From assembly GCF_002975275.1 (NCBI RefSeq), contig NZ_PCOQ01000003.1, positions 62,001-126,000 of the forward strand: 64,000 nucleotides of DNA, in the 5' to 3' direction. The position numbers and the translations under genes are program-made. This stretch comes from Achromobacter sp. MYb9 (GTDB lineage Bacteria > Pseudomonadota > Gammaproteobacteria > Burkholderiales > Burkholderiaceae_B). The first letter of the stretch is position 1. The number at the start of each line of letters is the position of its first letter. The notes under the pieces are model-generated. The model worked only from the letters and a program-made list of their open reading frames with translations, was not told where the DNA came from and did no database searches. Shown here in pieces: positions 44,383 through 52,819 of this stretch.

Positions 44383-45927
44383 GTGTCCTGGGATAAAGAA
44401 CTGCAAGAACTGGCGCTGCGCAAAGCACTGGCGCAGCGCATGGGGGGCGAGGCCAAGGTGCGCCGGCATCGAGAGGGCGGCAAGCTGCCGGTGCGCGAAC
44501 GTATTGTGCGCATGGTCGATGCGGACTCGTTTCGCGAGGTGGGCGCGCTGACGGGCAGCGGGGAATACGATGCCGAAGGCCGCTTGACGGACCTGACGCC
44601 GTCGAACCTGCTGATCGGCCGCGCCAAGGTCGAAGGGCGTCCGGTGGTAGTGGCCGCCGACGACTTCACGGTGCGTGGCGGCGCTAACGACGGCGCGGTG
44701 GGTGACAAGCTGGTCGAGGCTGAACGCATGGCGCATGACCTGCGGCTGCCGTTATTGCGGCTGGTGGACGGCACGGGCGGCGGCGGGTCGGTGCGCAATA
44801 TCGAGATAAAGGGCCATAGCTTGCTGCCCAAGCTGCGCATGTGGCCCCTGATGGCGCAGAACCTGGCCACGGTGCCGGTAGTGTCGCTGGCCTTGGGGTC
44901 GGTGGCGGGCCTGGGCGCGGCGCGCGTCGCTGCCAGCCACTACGCCGTCATGGTGCGCGAGACCTCGCAGCTGTTCATCGCCGGCCCGCCGGTGGTGGCG
45001 CGCATCGGCCAGACGCTGGACAAGAATGAACTGGGCGGCAGCGACATCCATACTCGCAATGGCGTGGTGGACGACGAAGCCGATTCGGAAGCGGACGCCT
45101 TCGCCATGGCGCGGCGCTTCCTGTCTTATCTGCCGCGCTCGGTGCATGAATTGCCGCCGCGCGCGACCGGCGCCGTCGCCGCGGCCGACCAGGATTGGCT
45201 GCGCGGCGCGATCCCCGCCGACCCGCGCGCGGTCTACAAGATGCGGCCCATCGTGTCGGCCTTGATGGACGAGGGATCGTTCATGGAAATCGGCAAGCGC
45301 TGGGGCAGGGCGGTGATCACGGGCCTGGCCCGGATCGACGGCTGGCCGGTGGCGGTGTTCGCCAGCGACCCCTATCACTACGGCGGCGGCTGGGACGGCC
45401 CGGCGGCCGAAAAATTCACGCGCCTGCTCGACCTGGCCGAGACCTTCCACCTGCCGGTCGTGAATCTGGTGGACGTGCCCGGTTTCCAGATCGGCCTGAA
45501 CGCCGAGAAGGCCGGCGCCATGCGCTACGGCGTGCGCGCCTTGACGGCGGTGGCGCAATCCACCGTGCCCTGGTGCTCGATCATCGTGCGCAAGGCCTTC
45601 GGCGTGGCGGGCGGCGGCCACCAGAGCGCGGGCCGCTTCAATTTCCGCTACGCCTGGCCGTCGGCCCAGTGGGGATCGTTGCCGGTGGAAGGCGGTCTGG
45701 AAGTGGCCTACAAGGCCGAGATCGAAGCCGCCGCCGACCCCGAGGCCAAGATGCGTGAAATTGAAGCGCGCGTGCGCGGCCTGACCTCGCCGTTTCGCAG
45801 CGCCGAAGCTTTCGTGGTGGAAGACATTATCGATCCGGCCAGCACGCGGCAGGTGCTGGAAGAGTTCGTGGAAGTGGTCGCGCCCTTGCGTGAACCCGGT
45901 CCGCGCGCATTTGGGTACCGGCCATGA
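44383..45927 (+). CDS. Acyl-CoA carboxylase, carboxyltransferase (beta) subunit
   Basis: 514 residues from a GTG at 44383 with GGGAGGAG upstream. It has both crotonase-like halves of a propionyl/methylcrotonyl-CoA carboxylase beta subunit. The N-half is LPVRERIVRMVDADSFREVG, AADDFTVRGGANDGAVGDK (for biotin/CoA binding) and FIAGPPVVARIGQTLDKNEL. The C-half is VNLVDVPGFQIGLNAEKAGA and IIVRKAFGVAGGGHQSAGRF. With the biotin carboxylase and carrier that follow it forms a complete carboxylase. Which acyl-CoA it carboxylates is not readable. Confidence 0.9.
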   Translation: MSWDKELQELALRKALAQRMGGEAKVRRHREGGKLPVRERIVRMVDADSFREVGALTGSGEYDAEGRLTDLTPSNLLIGRAKVEGRPVVVAADDFTVRGGANDGAVGDKLVEAERMAHDLRLPLLRLVDGTGGGGSVRNIEIKGHSLLPKLRMWPLMAQNLATVPVVSLALGSVAGLGAARVAASHYAVMVRETSQLFIAGPPVVARIGQTLDKNELGGSDIHTRNGVVDDEADSEADAFAMARRFLSYLPRSVHELPPRATGAVAAADQDWLRGAIPADPRAVYKMRPIVSALMDEGSFMEIGKRWGRAVITGLARIDGWPVAVFASDPYHYGGGWDGPAAEKFTRLLDLAETFHLPVVNLVDVPGFQIGLNAEKAGAMRYGVRALTAVAQSTVPWCSIIVRKAFGVAGGGHQSAGRFNFRYAWPSAQWGSLPVEGGLEVAYKAEIEAAADPEAKMREIEARVRGLTSPFRSAEAFVVEDIIDPASTRQVLEEFVEVVAPLREPGPRAFGYRP

Positions 45928-47309
45928 CGCCGGTTCTGGAGCGCAACATGAAGCGAGTCATCGTCACCAACCGGGGGGCCGTCGCCTGGCGCGTCATCCG
46001 CGCGCTGCGCGCGCTGGGCCTGGAATCGGTCGCCGTCTATTCCGAGGCGGACCGCGATCTTCCTTATCTGCGTGAAGCCGATGTGGCGGTTCCGATTGGT
46101 CCGGCGCCCGCCGTGCAAAGTTACTTGAACCGCGACACGCTGCTGCGCGTGGCGCGCGAGACGGGCGCCGATGCACTGCATCCCGGTTATGGGTTTCTAT
46201 CCGAAAACGCGGACTTTGCCGAGGCCGTGGAATCGGCCGGCATGATCTTCGTGGGCCCGTCGCCGCGCTGGATCCGAATGCTGGGGCACAAGACGCGGGC
46301 GCGAGATGCGATGCGGGCGTTGGGCATGCCGATGGCCGCCAGCAGTGCCGTATTGGGCGCCGACCTTGACGCGGTGCGCCATGCGGCCGGGGACCTGGGC
46401 TACCCGGTGCTGATCAAACCGGCGTCGGGTGGTGGCGGCATCGGCATGATTCCCCTGCACGGCCCGCAGGATGTGGAACCCGAATGGGCGCGGGCACGGC
46501 AGATCGCGGAACGCAGCTTTGGCGGATCGGACCTGTATCTGGAAAAGCTGCTGGGCAACCCGCGACATGTTGAATTCCAGTTCCTGGCGGACCGCCATGG
46601 GCAAGTGCGCTGCCTGTACGAGCGCGACTGCTCTACGCAGCGTCGGCACCAGAAAGTACTGGAAGAAGCGCCCGCGCCGGGGCTGAACCGGGGCGCGGTG
46701 GCCGACATGGCCGCGAAGCTGGAAGGCATGCTGTCGACGTTGGGATACGACGTGATCGGCACCGTCGAAATGCTGTATACGCCCGAGTCCGGCTTTTCGT
46801 TCCTGGAAATCAATACCCGCCTGCAAGTCGAACACGCCGTGACGGAAGCGGTTACGGGCGTCGACATCGTGGCCGCGCAACTGAAGCTGGCGGCGGGCGA
46901 GCGCATGGACAGCGTGTTGGCGCGGGTGCCGCCCTTGCAGGGGCATGCGCTGGAGGCGCGCGTCTACGCGGAAGACCCTGTGCGCTTCCTGCCATCGCCG
47001 GGCGTGCTGCGAGGCTTTAACCCGCCCGAGTTGCCCGGCGTGCGCGTGGAGACGGGCTACGCACAGGGCTGCCGCGTGTCTAGCCATTACGACCCGATGT
47101 TGGCCAAGGTGATCGCGCATGCCGCCACGCGCGATAAGGCCTTGCTGTTGTTGAGGCAAGCGCTGGCGCAGTTTCACGTGGATGGCGTCAAGACCAACAT
47201 TCCCTTCATTTTGCAGGTACTGGACGACCCGGGCTTTGGCGCGGGCCAGGTGTCCACCGGCATGGTGAGCCGCATTCTGGATGCGCCGCGCGCGGCACAG
47301 GCGGCGTGA
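45924..47309 (+). CDS. Biotin carboxylase subunit of acyl-CoA carboxylase
   Basis: 461 residues, ATGA-overlapped with the carboxyltransferase gene. Biotin carboxylase features: RVIVTNRGAVAWRVIRALRA, ADALHPGYGFLSENADFAEA, the ATP-grasp Gly-rich loop VLIKPASGGGGIGMIPLHGP, HVEFQFLADRHG, RDCSTQRRHQKVLEEAPAPG, and FLEINTRLQVEHAVTEAVTG with catalytic Glu and Arg. It ends without a biotinyl domain, which is supplied by the next gene. The usual N-terminal 'ANRGEIA' reads TNRGAVA, a mild deviation. Confidence 0.93.
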   Translation: MTPVLERNMKRVIVTNRGAVAWRVIRALRALGLESVAVYSEADRDLPYLREADVAVPIGPAPAVQSYLNRDTLLRVARETGADALHPGYGFLSENADFAEAVESAGMIFVGPSPRWIRMLGHKTRARDAMRALGMPMAASSAVLGADLDAVRHAAGDLGYPVLIKPASGGGGIGMIPLHGPQDVEPEWARARQIAERSFGGSDLYLEKLLGNPRHVEFQFLADRHGQVRCLYERDCSTQRRHQKVLEEAPAPGLNRGAVADMAAKLEGMLSTLGYDVIGTVEMLYTPESGFSFLEINTRLQVEHAVTEAVTGVDIVAAQLKLAAGERMDSVLARVPPLQGHALEARVYAEDPVRFLPSPGVLRGFNPPELPGVRVETGYAQGCRVSSHYDPMLAKVIAHAATRDKALLLLRQALAQFHVDGVKTNIPFILQVLDDPGFGAGQVSTGMVSRILDAPRAAQAA

Positions 47310-47382
47310 AGCAGACAAGCGAGCCAGGCGGGTCTGGCAGCCATCGCAGCACGTCCGAACCGAAACAGACAAGGAGACAACA

Positions 47383-47595
47383 ATGTTCAAAGTAGAAACG
47401 CCCGTGGTGGGCCGAGTGGTTGCCGTCAGCGTGCGCCCAGGGCAGCGCGTGGACGCCGGCGATAGCGTGATCAAGGTGGAGTCGATGAAGATGGAAATCC
47501 CCGTCGAAGCCGAACGCGCGGGGATCGTGGCTCGCGTGCTGGTGGGTGAAGGGGACGAGGTGGACGAAGGCCAGGTCGTGGTTGAACTGGAGTAA
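47383..47595 (+). CDS. Minimal biotin carboxyl carrier protein, 70 aa
   Basis: 70 residues with AAGGAGACAACA before the ATG at 47383. It is only a biotinyl domain: hammerhead beta-barrel (VGRVVAVSVRPGQRVDAG) with the biotinylation motif KVESMKMEIPV, Lys36 being the acceptor. It lacks the Ala/Pro-rich linker and N-terminal region of AccB. It serves as the free-standing carrier between the biotin carboxylase and carboxyltransferase encoded just before it. Confidence 0.92.
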   Translation: MFKVETPVVGRVVAVSVRPGQRVDAGDSVIKVESMKMEIPVEAERAGIVARVLVGEGDEVDEGQVVVELE

Positions 47596-47602
47596 CGCCG
47601 CC

Positions 47603-49690
47603 ATGCTGATCCATACGGAACGGACGGAAGCCGGCCAGGTTGCGTTGTTGCGATTGCGCAATCCGCCCGTCAACAGCCTGAGCGCGGCGTCGCGGGCGGA
47701 GCTGCACGCCGCGATCAGCGACGCACTGGCGGACCCGCATGTACGCGCGCTGGTCTTGGCAGGTGACGGGGACTTCTTTTGCTGCGGCGCAGAAATCCGC
47801 GAATTCAATACTCCGATGTCGACGCGCGAACCGACATTGCGGTCTTTGATTGCGTTGATTGAAGGCGCGTCCAAGCCCGTGGTCGCCGCGATCCATGGCG
47901 CGGCACTGGGTGGTGGGCTGGAACTGGCGCTGGGTTGTCACTTTCGCGTGGCGCGGGAGGGCGCGTCGTTGGGTCTGCCCGAAGTGAAGCTGGGCGTGCT
48001 GCCCGGCGCGGGTGGGACGCAGCGGCTGCCCAGGATTGTCGGGGTCGAGCGCGCGCTGACGATGATCGCGCAGGGCGACCCGATCGATACCGCAACCGCC
48101 CTGGACTGGGGCCTGCTTGATGCAGTAGTGGCCGACACTCTGCCCGAACGCGCCGCCGCCTATGCGTCGACGGCGGCCGACGCGCCGCTGGCCGGTCGCA
48201 ATGTCGGCGCGCGCCAGGTACCGGCGGTGTCCGATCCAGGCGTGTACGAGCGCGCCCGCGAACAGGCCGCTCGCCGTTATCGGGGCTGCGTGGCGCCGTT
48301 GGCCTGCATCGCCTGCGTGGAAGCCGCCACTCACGGCACGCTTGAAGACGGCTTGGCGGTTGAGCGCGAGCGCTTTCTGGAATTGGTCAACGGCAGCCAG
48401 TCCAAGGCGCAGCGTCACGTGTTCTTTGCCGAACGCGCCGCCGTCAAATTGCCGAAGGACTGGACGGCGACGGCCGCCATCAACACGGTAGGCGTGGTCG
48501 GCGCGGGCACGATGGGCGGCGGAATCGCGATGAGCCTGGCGAACGCCGGGCTTGACGTCGTGCTGGTCGAGCGCGATGCGCAGGCACTGGAACGCGGCTG
48601 GTCGGCGATCCGCAAGAACTACGCCGCGACGGCGGCCAAGGGCAAGCTGACGGCGGCGCAGGTGGACGAACGCCAGGCGCGCATACGCCCGTCGCTGGTG
48701 ATGGACGACCTGCGCAACGCCGATCTGGTGATCGAGGCCGCGTTCGAGGACATGGACGTCAAGCGTCAGATCTTCACCGCGCTGGACGCGGTCTGCAAGC
48801 CGCAGGCCATCCTGGCGTCGAATACGTCGCGCCTGGATATCGACGCGATAGCCGGTTTCACCCGCCGGCCGGTGCAGGTGCTGGGCATGCACTTCTTCAG
48901 CCCGGCCAACGTCATGCGATTGCTGGAAGTGGTCAAGGGCCGCCAGACCGACGGAAACGTGGTCGCCACGGTGTTCCGGCTGGCGCGGCGCATGGGCAAG
49001 CTGCCGGTGCTGGTGGGGGTATGCGACGGGTTTGTCGGCAATCGCATGGTCAGCCCGTACACGCGCGAGGCGCATTTCCTGTTGGAAGAAGGCGCGTCGC
49101 CGTCGCAGGTGGACGGCGCCTTGCAGCGCTTCGGGCTGGCCATGGGGCCGCTGCGCATGGCGGACATGGCGGGCCTGGACATCAGCTGGGCGTTTCGCAA
49201 GCGCACGGCGTCGACGCGGCCCGCGCACCTGCGCTATTCGCGCGTGGCCGACAGCCTGTGCGAACAAGGGCGCTTTGGACAGAAGACGGGCAGCGGCTTT
49301 TATCGCTACGCACCAGGCAGCCGTGAACCGCTGGAAGACCCGCAGGTGCTGGCGTTGATCGAGGCATGCGCGCGCCAGGACGGCATCGTGCGACGCGACA
49401 TCACGGATGAGGAAATCGTGCAGCGCACGATGTACGCGCTGGTCAACGAAGGCGCCCGCATCCTGGAAGAGGGCATCGCCCGCCGCGCGTCCGACATCGA
49501 CGTCATCTACGTCAACGGCTACGGCTTTCCGGCGCATCGGGGTGGGCCGCTGTTCTATGCAGACCAGCAAGGGCTGCCGAATGTGCTGGCCACGATTCGG
49601 GGCTTTCACGACCAACACGGCGAACTCTGGCAGCCGGCACCGTTGTTGGAACGGCTGGTGGCGCAGGGCAAGCGCTTTGCGGACTTGTAA
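47603..49690 (+). CDS. Fused enoyl-CoA hydratase / 3-hydroxyacyl-CoA dehydrogenase
   Basis: 695 residues, domain order as in FadJ and peroxisomal bifunctional enzymes. The N-terminal crotonase domain has AAIHGAALGGGLELALGCHF and GLPEVKLGVLPGAGGTQRLP, so both catalytic Glu residues are present. The NAD-binding domain is VGVVGAGTMGGGIAMSLANA from about residue 296. There are two C-terminal dehydrogenase repeats (GVCDGFVGNRMVSPYTREAH; YVNGYGFPAHRGGPLFYAD) and the catalytic His is in VLGMHFFSPANVMRLLEVV. It hydrates an enoyl-CoA and oxidises the product to a 3-ketoacyl-CoA for cleavage. It starts 7 bp after the carrier-protein gene. Confidence 0.94.
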   Translation: MLIHTERTEAGQVALLRLRNPPVNSLSAASRAELHAAISDALADPHVRALVLAGDGDFFCCGAEIREFNTPMSTREPTLRSLIALIEGASKPVVAAIHGAALGGGLELALGCHFRVAREGASLGLPEVKLGVLPGAGGTQRLPRIVGVERALTMIAQGDPIDTATALDWGLLDAVVADTLPERAAAYASTAADAPLAGRNVGARQVPAVSDPGVYERAREQAARRYRGCVAPLACIACVEAATHGTLEDGLAVERERFLELVNGSQSKAQRHVFFAERAAVKLPKDWTATAAINTVGVVGAGTMGGGIAMSLANAGLDVVLVERDAQALERGWSAIRKNYAATAAKGKLTAAQVDERQARIRPSLVMDDLRNADLVIEAAFEDMDVKRQIFTALDAVCKPQAILASNTSRLDIDAIAGFTRRPVQVLGMHFFSPANVMRLLEVVKGRQTDGNVVATVFRLARRMGKLPVLVGVCDGFVGNRMVSPYTREAHFLLEEGASPSQVDGALQRFGLAMGPLRMADMAGLDISWAFRKRTASTRPAHLRYSRVADSLCEQGRFGQKTGSGFYRYAPGSREPLEDPQVLALIEACARQDGIVRRDITDEEIVQRTMYALVNEGARILEEGIARRASDIDVIYVNGYGFPAHRGGPLFYADQQGLPNVLATIRGFHDQHGELWQPAPLLERLVAQGKRFADL

Positions 49691-49745
49691 ATCAGCGGCC
49701 GGCGCATCGGGCGCGGCGACGCAGAATAAATAGAAGGAGACAGCA

Positions 49746-50144
49746 ATGCACACGGAACAAGCCGAAGCCCCGTCGCGGGGGCCGCAGGAACAGTACTTTG
49801 CCGCGTTGGCCGAAGGGCGCTTCCGGATTCAACGTTGCGCGGCATGCGAGCGGCATCAGTTCTTTCCCCGCACGCTATGCGTGCATTGCGGTGCGACGGA
49901 CCTGGCGTGGATGGACCCCGCTGGCACCGGCACGGTCTATTCGTTCAGCATCGTGCGGCGCAAACCGGAAGCGGGCGGCGACTACAACGTGGCGCTGATC
50001 GATCTGGACGAGGGCGCGCGCATGATGAGCCGGGTGGACGGTGTGCCGCTGGAGCGGCTGCGGATCGGCATGCCGGTCAAGGCGCGGGTGTTGCTGGATG
50101 TGGCCCAGCCGCTGGTGGTGTTCGAGCCGGTGGAGGCCGCATGA
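49746..50144 (+). CDS. DUF35 / OB-fold Zn-ribbon acyl-CoA-associated protein
   Basis: 132 residues with GAAGGAGACAGCA before the ATG. An N-terminal zinc ribbon with Cys31-x2-Cys34 and Cys45-x2-Cys48 (RCAACERHQFFPRTLCVHCG) is followed by an OB-fold (GTGTVYSFSIVRRKP). DUF35 proteins form obligatory complexes with thiolase-like or Ltp2-like partners, and the next gene, overlapped by ATGA, is exactly such a partner. It probably provides the acyl-CoA binding part of the complex. Confidence 0.92.
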   Translation: MHTEQAEAPSRGPQEQYFAALAEGRFRIQRCAACERHQFFPRTLCVHCGATDLAWMDPAGTGTVYSFSIVRRKPEAGGDYNVALIDLDEGARMMSRVDGVPLERLRIGMPVKARVLLDVAQPLVVFEPVEAA

Positions 50145-51316
50145 TGACGCTGGATTCACTGCGCGGGCGGGTCGCCATTGTCGGGGTAGGGCATGCCGGG
50201 CTGGGAGAGGCGCACGGCTACACCGAGATGGAAGTGCTGGCACAGGCTGCGTCACGGGCAGTCGCCGATGCGGGGCTGACGATGCGGGATATCGATGGGC
50301 TGGCCACGTGCAGTTCGTCGGCCACGATGTGGAGCATGCCCGTTGCCGAATACCTGGGCGTGCGGCCGCGCTATATCGAAGCCACGATGCTGGGAGGGTC
50401 CAGTTTTGTCTCGCATCTGCTGCCCTCGGTGATGGCGCTGGCGTCGGGGCAATGCAATGCGGTCCTGGTCTGCTATGGCAGCACGCAGAAGACCGCCACG
50501 TTCGGCCGCAAGGAAGGCGTCAAGGCGCGGACACTGCTGGACCCGCAGCCTTTCGAACATCCGTATTCGCCGCTACAGCCGGTTACGTCCTACGCATTGG
50601 CCGCCGCCCGCCATATGCATCAATACGGCACGACCCGGGGGCAGTTGGCCGAAGTGGCCGTCGCGGCCCGCGCGTGGGCCGCGCTGAACCCCGAGGCCGC
50701 GATGCGCGACCCCCTGTCCATCGATGACGTGCTTCGGTCACGCCCCGTCTCGGATCCATTGACGGTGCGCGATTGCTGCCTGGTGAGCGACGGCGGTGGT
50801 GCCTACGTGATGGTGCGCGCCGACCGAGCCCGCCAGCTGCGGCAGCCCCCCGTGTACGTGTTGGGCAGCGCCACGGCGGTGTGGAACCGCCAGATCTCGT
50901 CCATGGAAGACCTGACCGTGACGGCGGCGGCCGAATCGGGCAAGCGCGCGCTGGTCATGGCCGGCCTGAACGTGGCGGACGTCGACGTGGCCGAGCTTTA
51001 TGACGCCTTCACGATCAACACGCTGCTGTTCCTGGAAGACCTGGGCTTTTGCAAGAAGGGCGAAGGCGGCGCCTTTGTGCAGGGCGGCGGTATTGCGCCC
51101 GGAGGTCGTCTGCCGGTGAACACGAACGGCGGTGGGCTGTCGTGCGTGCATCCTGGCATGTACGGCATCTTCCTGGTCATTGAAGCCGTACGTCAATTGC
51201 GGGCGCAGGCGGGCGAACGCCAGGTGCCGGGCGCCGAGATCGCCCTGGTGCATGGCAACGGCGGCACCTTGTCCAGCCAGTCCACCGCGATCCTGGGCGG
51301 CCCGTCCACGCGCTGA
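50141..51316 (+). CDS. Thiolase-superfamily protein (SCP2/Ltp2-like), partner of DUF35 protein
   Basis: 391 residues with thiolase-fold landmarks: VAIVGVGHAGLGEAHGYT, VYVLGSATAVWN, VDVAELYDAFTINTLLFLED and VNTNGGGLSCVHPGMYGIFL. At the place where biosynthetic and degradative thiolases have the nucleophilic Cys (N-x-C-x-S-G-S), this protein reads ATMLGGSSFVSHL, so the nucleophile appears absent, as in Ltp2-type retro-aldolases. It is translationally coupled to the DUF35 gene. I infer C-C cleavage of a hydroxyacyl- or ketoacyl-CoA, more likely an aldol cleavage than classical thiolysis. Confidence 0.85.
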   Translation: MMTLDSLRGRVAIVGVGHAGLGEAHGYTEMEVLAQAASRAVADAGLTMRDIDGLATCSSSATMWSMPVAEYLGVRPRYIEATMLGGSSFVSHLLPSVMALASGQCNAVLVCYGSTQKTATFGRKEGVKARTLLDPQPFEHPYSPLQPVTSYALAAARHMHQYGTTRGQLAEVAVAARAWAALNPEAAMRDPLSIDDVLRSRPVSDPLTVRDCCLVSDGGGAYVMVRADRARQLRQPPVYVLGSATAVWNRQISSMEDLTVTAAAESGKRALVMAGLNVADVDVAELYDAFTINTLLFLEDLGFCKKGEGGAFVQGGGIAPGGRLPVNTNGGGLSCVHPGMYGIFLVIEAVRQLRAQAGERQVPGAEIALVHGNGGTLSSQSTAILGGPSTR

Positions 51317-51353
51317 CGCGCGGCGACTGCCCCTCCTTAGAAAAGGGACTTCC

Positions 51354-52046
51354 ATGCTGGACAAAACAGTCGATACGCTGGCCGCCGCGGTGGCCGACGT
51401 GCAAGACGGCGCGGTGATCCTGATCGGCGGCTTTGGCGCCTCGGGCGTGCCGACCGATCTGGTCTGCGCGCTGCTTGCGCAAGGCGCGCGCGACCTGACC
51501 ATCGTCAACAACAACGCGGGCAACGGCGAACGCGGCCTGAGCCAACTGGTGCGAGCCGGGCGCGTACGCAAGATGATCTGCTCGTTTGCGCGGTCGTCGG
51601 ATCGCAAGAAGCCGAACGCCGCCGCGTTCGCCGAGGCTTACCACGCGGGCAAGATCGAGCTTGAGTGCGTGCCGCAGGGCACGATGGCCGAGCGCATGCG
51701 CGCGGCAGGCGCGGGGCTGGGGCCGTTTTTCACGCCCACCGCCTATGGCACGCCGCTGGCGCAAGGCAAGGAGACCCGCGTGATAGACGGCGTGGGCTAC
51801 GTGCTGGAAGCCCCGCTGAAAGGTGACTTTGCTTTCGTCAAGGCGCGCACGGCGGACCGCTGGGGAAATCTGGTGTACCGCTACGCCGGGCGCAACTTCG
51901 CGCCGGTGATGTGCATGGCCGCGACCACCACGGTGGCGCAAGTGGACAGCATCGTGGAACTGGGTGGCATCCCGCCCGAACACGTCATGACACCGGGAAT
52001 TTTCGTCAAGCGAGTGGTAAAGGTAGAGGGCAACCATGGCCTATGA
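51354..52046 (+). CDS. 3-oxoacid CoA-transferase subunit A
   Basis: 230 residues. Family I CoA-transferase alpha subunit: GAVILIGGFGASGVPTDLVC (CoA-binding Gly loop), LTIVNNNAGNGERGLSQLV, GKIELECVPQGTMAERMRA and PVMCMAATTTVAQVDSIVEL. It resembles PcaI/CatI/ScoA. It overlaps subunit B by 11 bp. It would activate the free acid with succinyl-CoA or acetyl-CoA, or recycle CoA at the end of the pathway. Confidence 0.93.
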   Translation: MLDKTVDTLAAAVADVQDGAVILIGGFGASGVPTDLVCALLAQGARDLTIVNNNAGNGERGLSQLVRAGRVRKMICSFARSSDRKKPNAAAFAEAYHAGKIELECVPQGTMAERMRAAGAGLGPFFTPTAYGTPLAQGKETRVIDGVGYVLEAPLKGDFAFVKARTADRWGNLVYRYAGRNFAPVMCMAATTTVAQVDSIVELGGIPPEHVMTPGIFVKRVVKVEGNHGL

Positions 52047-52707
52047 AAAGCTGAGCCGACGGCAGATAGCCCGTCTTGTCGCCCTGGACATTCCGGATGG
52101 CGCCACCGTCAACCTGGGCATCGGCATACCGACGCTGGTGTCTGCCTTTTTGCCGGCCGACCGCGATGTGCTCCTGCACACCGAAAACGGCATCGTGGGC
52201 ATGGGGCCAGGCGACCCTGATGCACCGCTGGACCTGGACCTGATCAATGCCAGCAAGGAACCGGTGACGCTATTGCCCGGCGCATCCATCACCGACCACG
52301 TGGTGTCGTTCGCCATGATGCGCGGCGGCCACCTGGATCTGACGGTGCTGGGTGCGTTCCAGGTCTCCGCGCGCGGTGATCTGGCCAACTGGGACACCGG
52401 CGCGCCGGGCACGATTCCGGCGGTGGGCGGCGCGATGGACCTGGTGGCCGGCGCGCGCCAGGTCTACATCACGATGGACCACGTCACCAAGGACGGCCAG
52501 CCCAAGATCGTGCGCGAATGCACCTACCCGCTGACCGGCGCGGGCGTGGTCGACCGCATCTATACCGATCTGGCCATCATCGACGTGCTGTCCGACGCCA
52601 TGCGGGTCAACGCCATGGTGGCGGGATTGCGCTTCGACACCTTGCAGGACCTGACGGATTGCCCGCTGACGCTGGCGGAAGATTGGCGGGTGTTGCCGCC
52701 GGAATAA
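52036..52707 (+). CDS. 3-oxoacid CoA-transferase subunit B
   Basis: 223 residues. Family I beta subunit with VNLGIGIPTLVSAFLP and the catalytic glutamate motif LLHTENGIVGMGPGDPD (E-N-G), then LGAFQVSARGDLANWD and KIVRECTYPLTGAGVVDRI. It resembles PcaJ/CatJ/ScoB. It is the last gene of the main operon. A new promoter with the regulon palindrome follows at 52732. Confidence 0.93.
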   Translation: MAYEKLSRRQIARLVALDIPDGATVNLGIGIPTLVSAFLPADRDVLLHTENGIVGMGPGDPDAPLDLDLINASKEPVTLLPGASITDHVVSFAMMRGGHLDLTVLGAFQVSARGDLANWDTGAPGTIPAVGGAMDLVAGARQVYITMDHVTKDGQPKIVRECTYPLTGAGVVDRIYTDLAIIDVLSDAMRVNAMVAGLRFDTLQDLTDCPLTLAEDWRVLPPE

Positions 52708-52731
52708 CGTTCGGCTCGTACTTTCCCCTTG

Positions 52732-52761
52732 TTGACACGGGGAGTTTTCGATACTTAGAAT
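52732..52761 (+). promoter_or_regulatory. Promoter of the third catabolic operon
   Basis: TTGACA (52732-52737), an 18-bp spacer and TAGAAT (52756-52761) lie about 60-90 bp before the SCP2-like gene. The regulon palindrome starts 21 bp after the -10 box. The architecture parallels the 42185 promoter. Confidence 0.6.
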
Positions 52762-52781
52762 GTTCTTATAGCAAGAATAGA

Positions 52782-52800
52782 CGTTCTGCACATAAGAACG
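52782..52800. promoter_or_regulatory. Regulon operator CGTTC-N9-GAACG, copy 2
   Basis: CGTTC (52782-52786) and GAACG (52796-52800) repeat copy 1 at 42224-42242. The surrounding 29 bp agree at about 20 positions, including a shared AGAATA before the palindrome. An additional inverted repeat TTCTT-N5-AAGAA lies just upstream at 52763-52777. Confidence 0.65.
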
Positions 52801-52819
52801 ACATGGGCGGGAAGAGACA

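Noticed and set aside
47471-49753. A 760-codon open frame antisense to the hydratase/dehydrogenase fusion
   Set aside because: Same reason: the sense strand has complete catalytic motifs and a good operon position, and the antisense product matches nothing recognisable.
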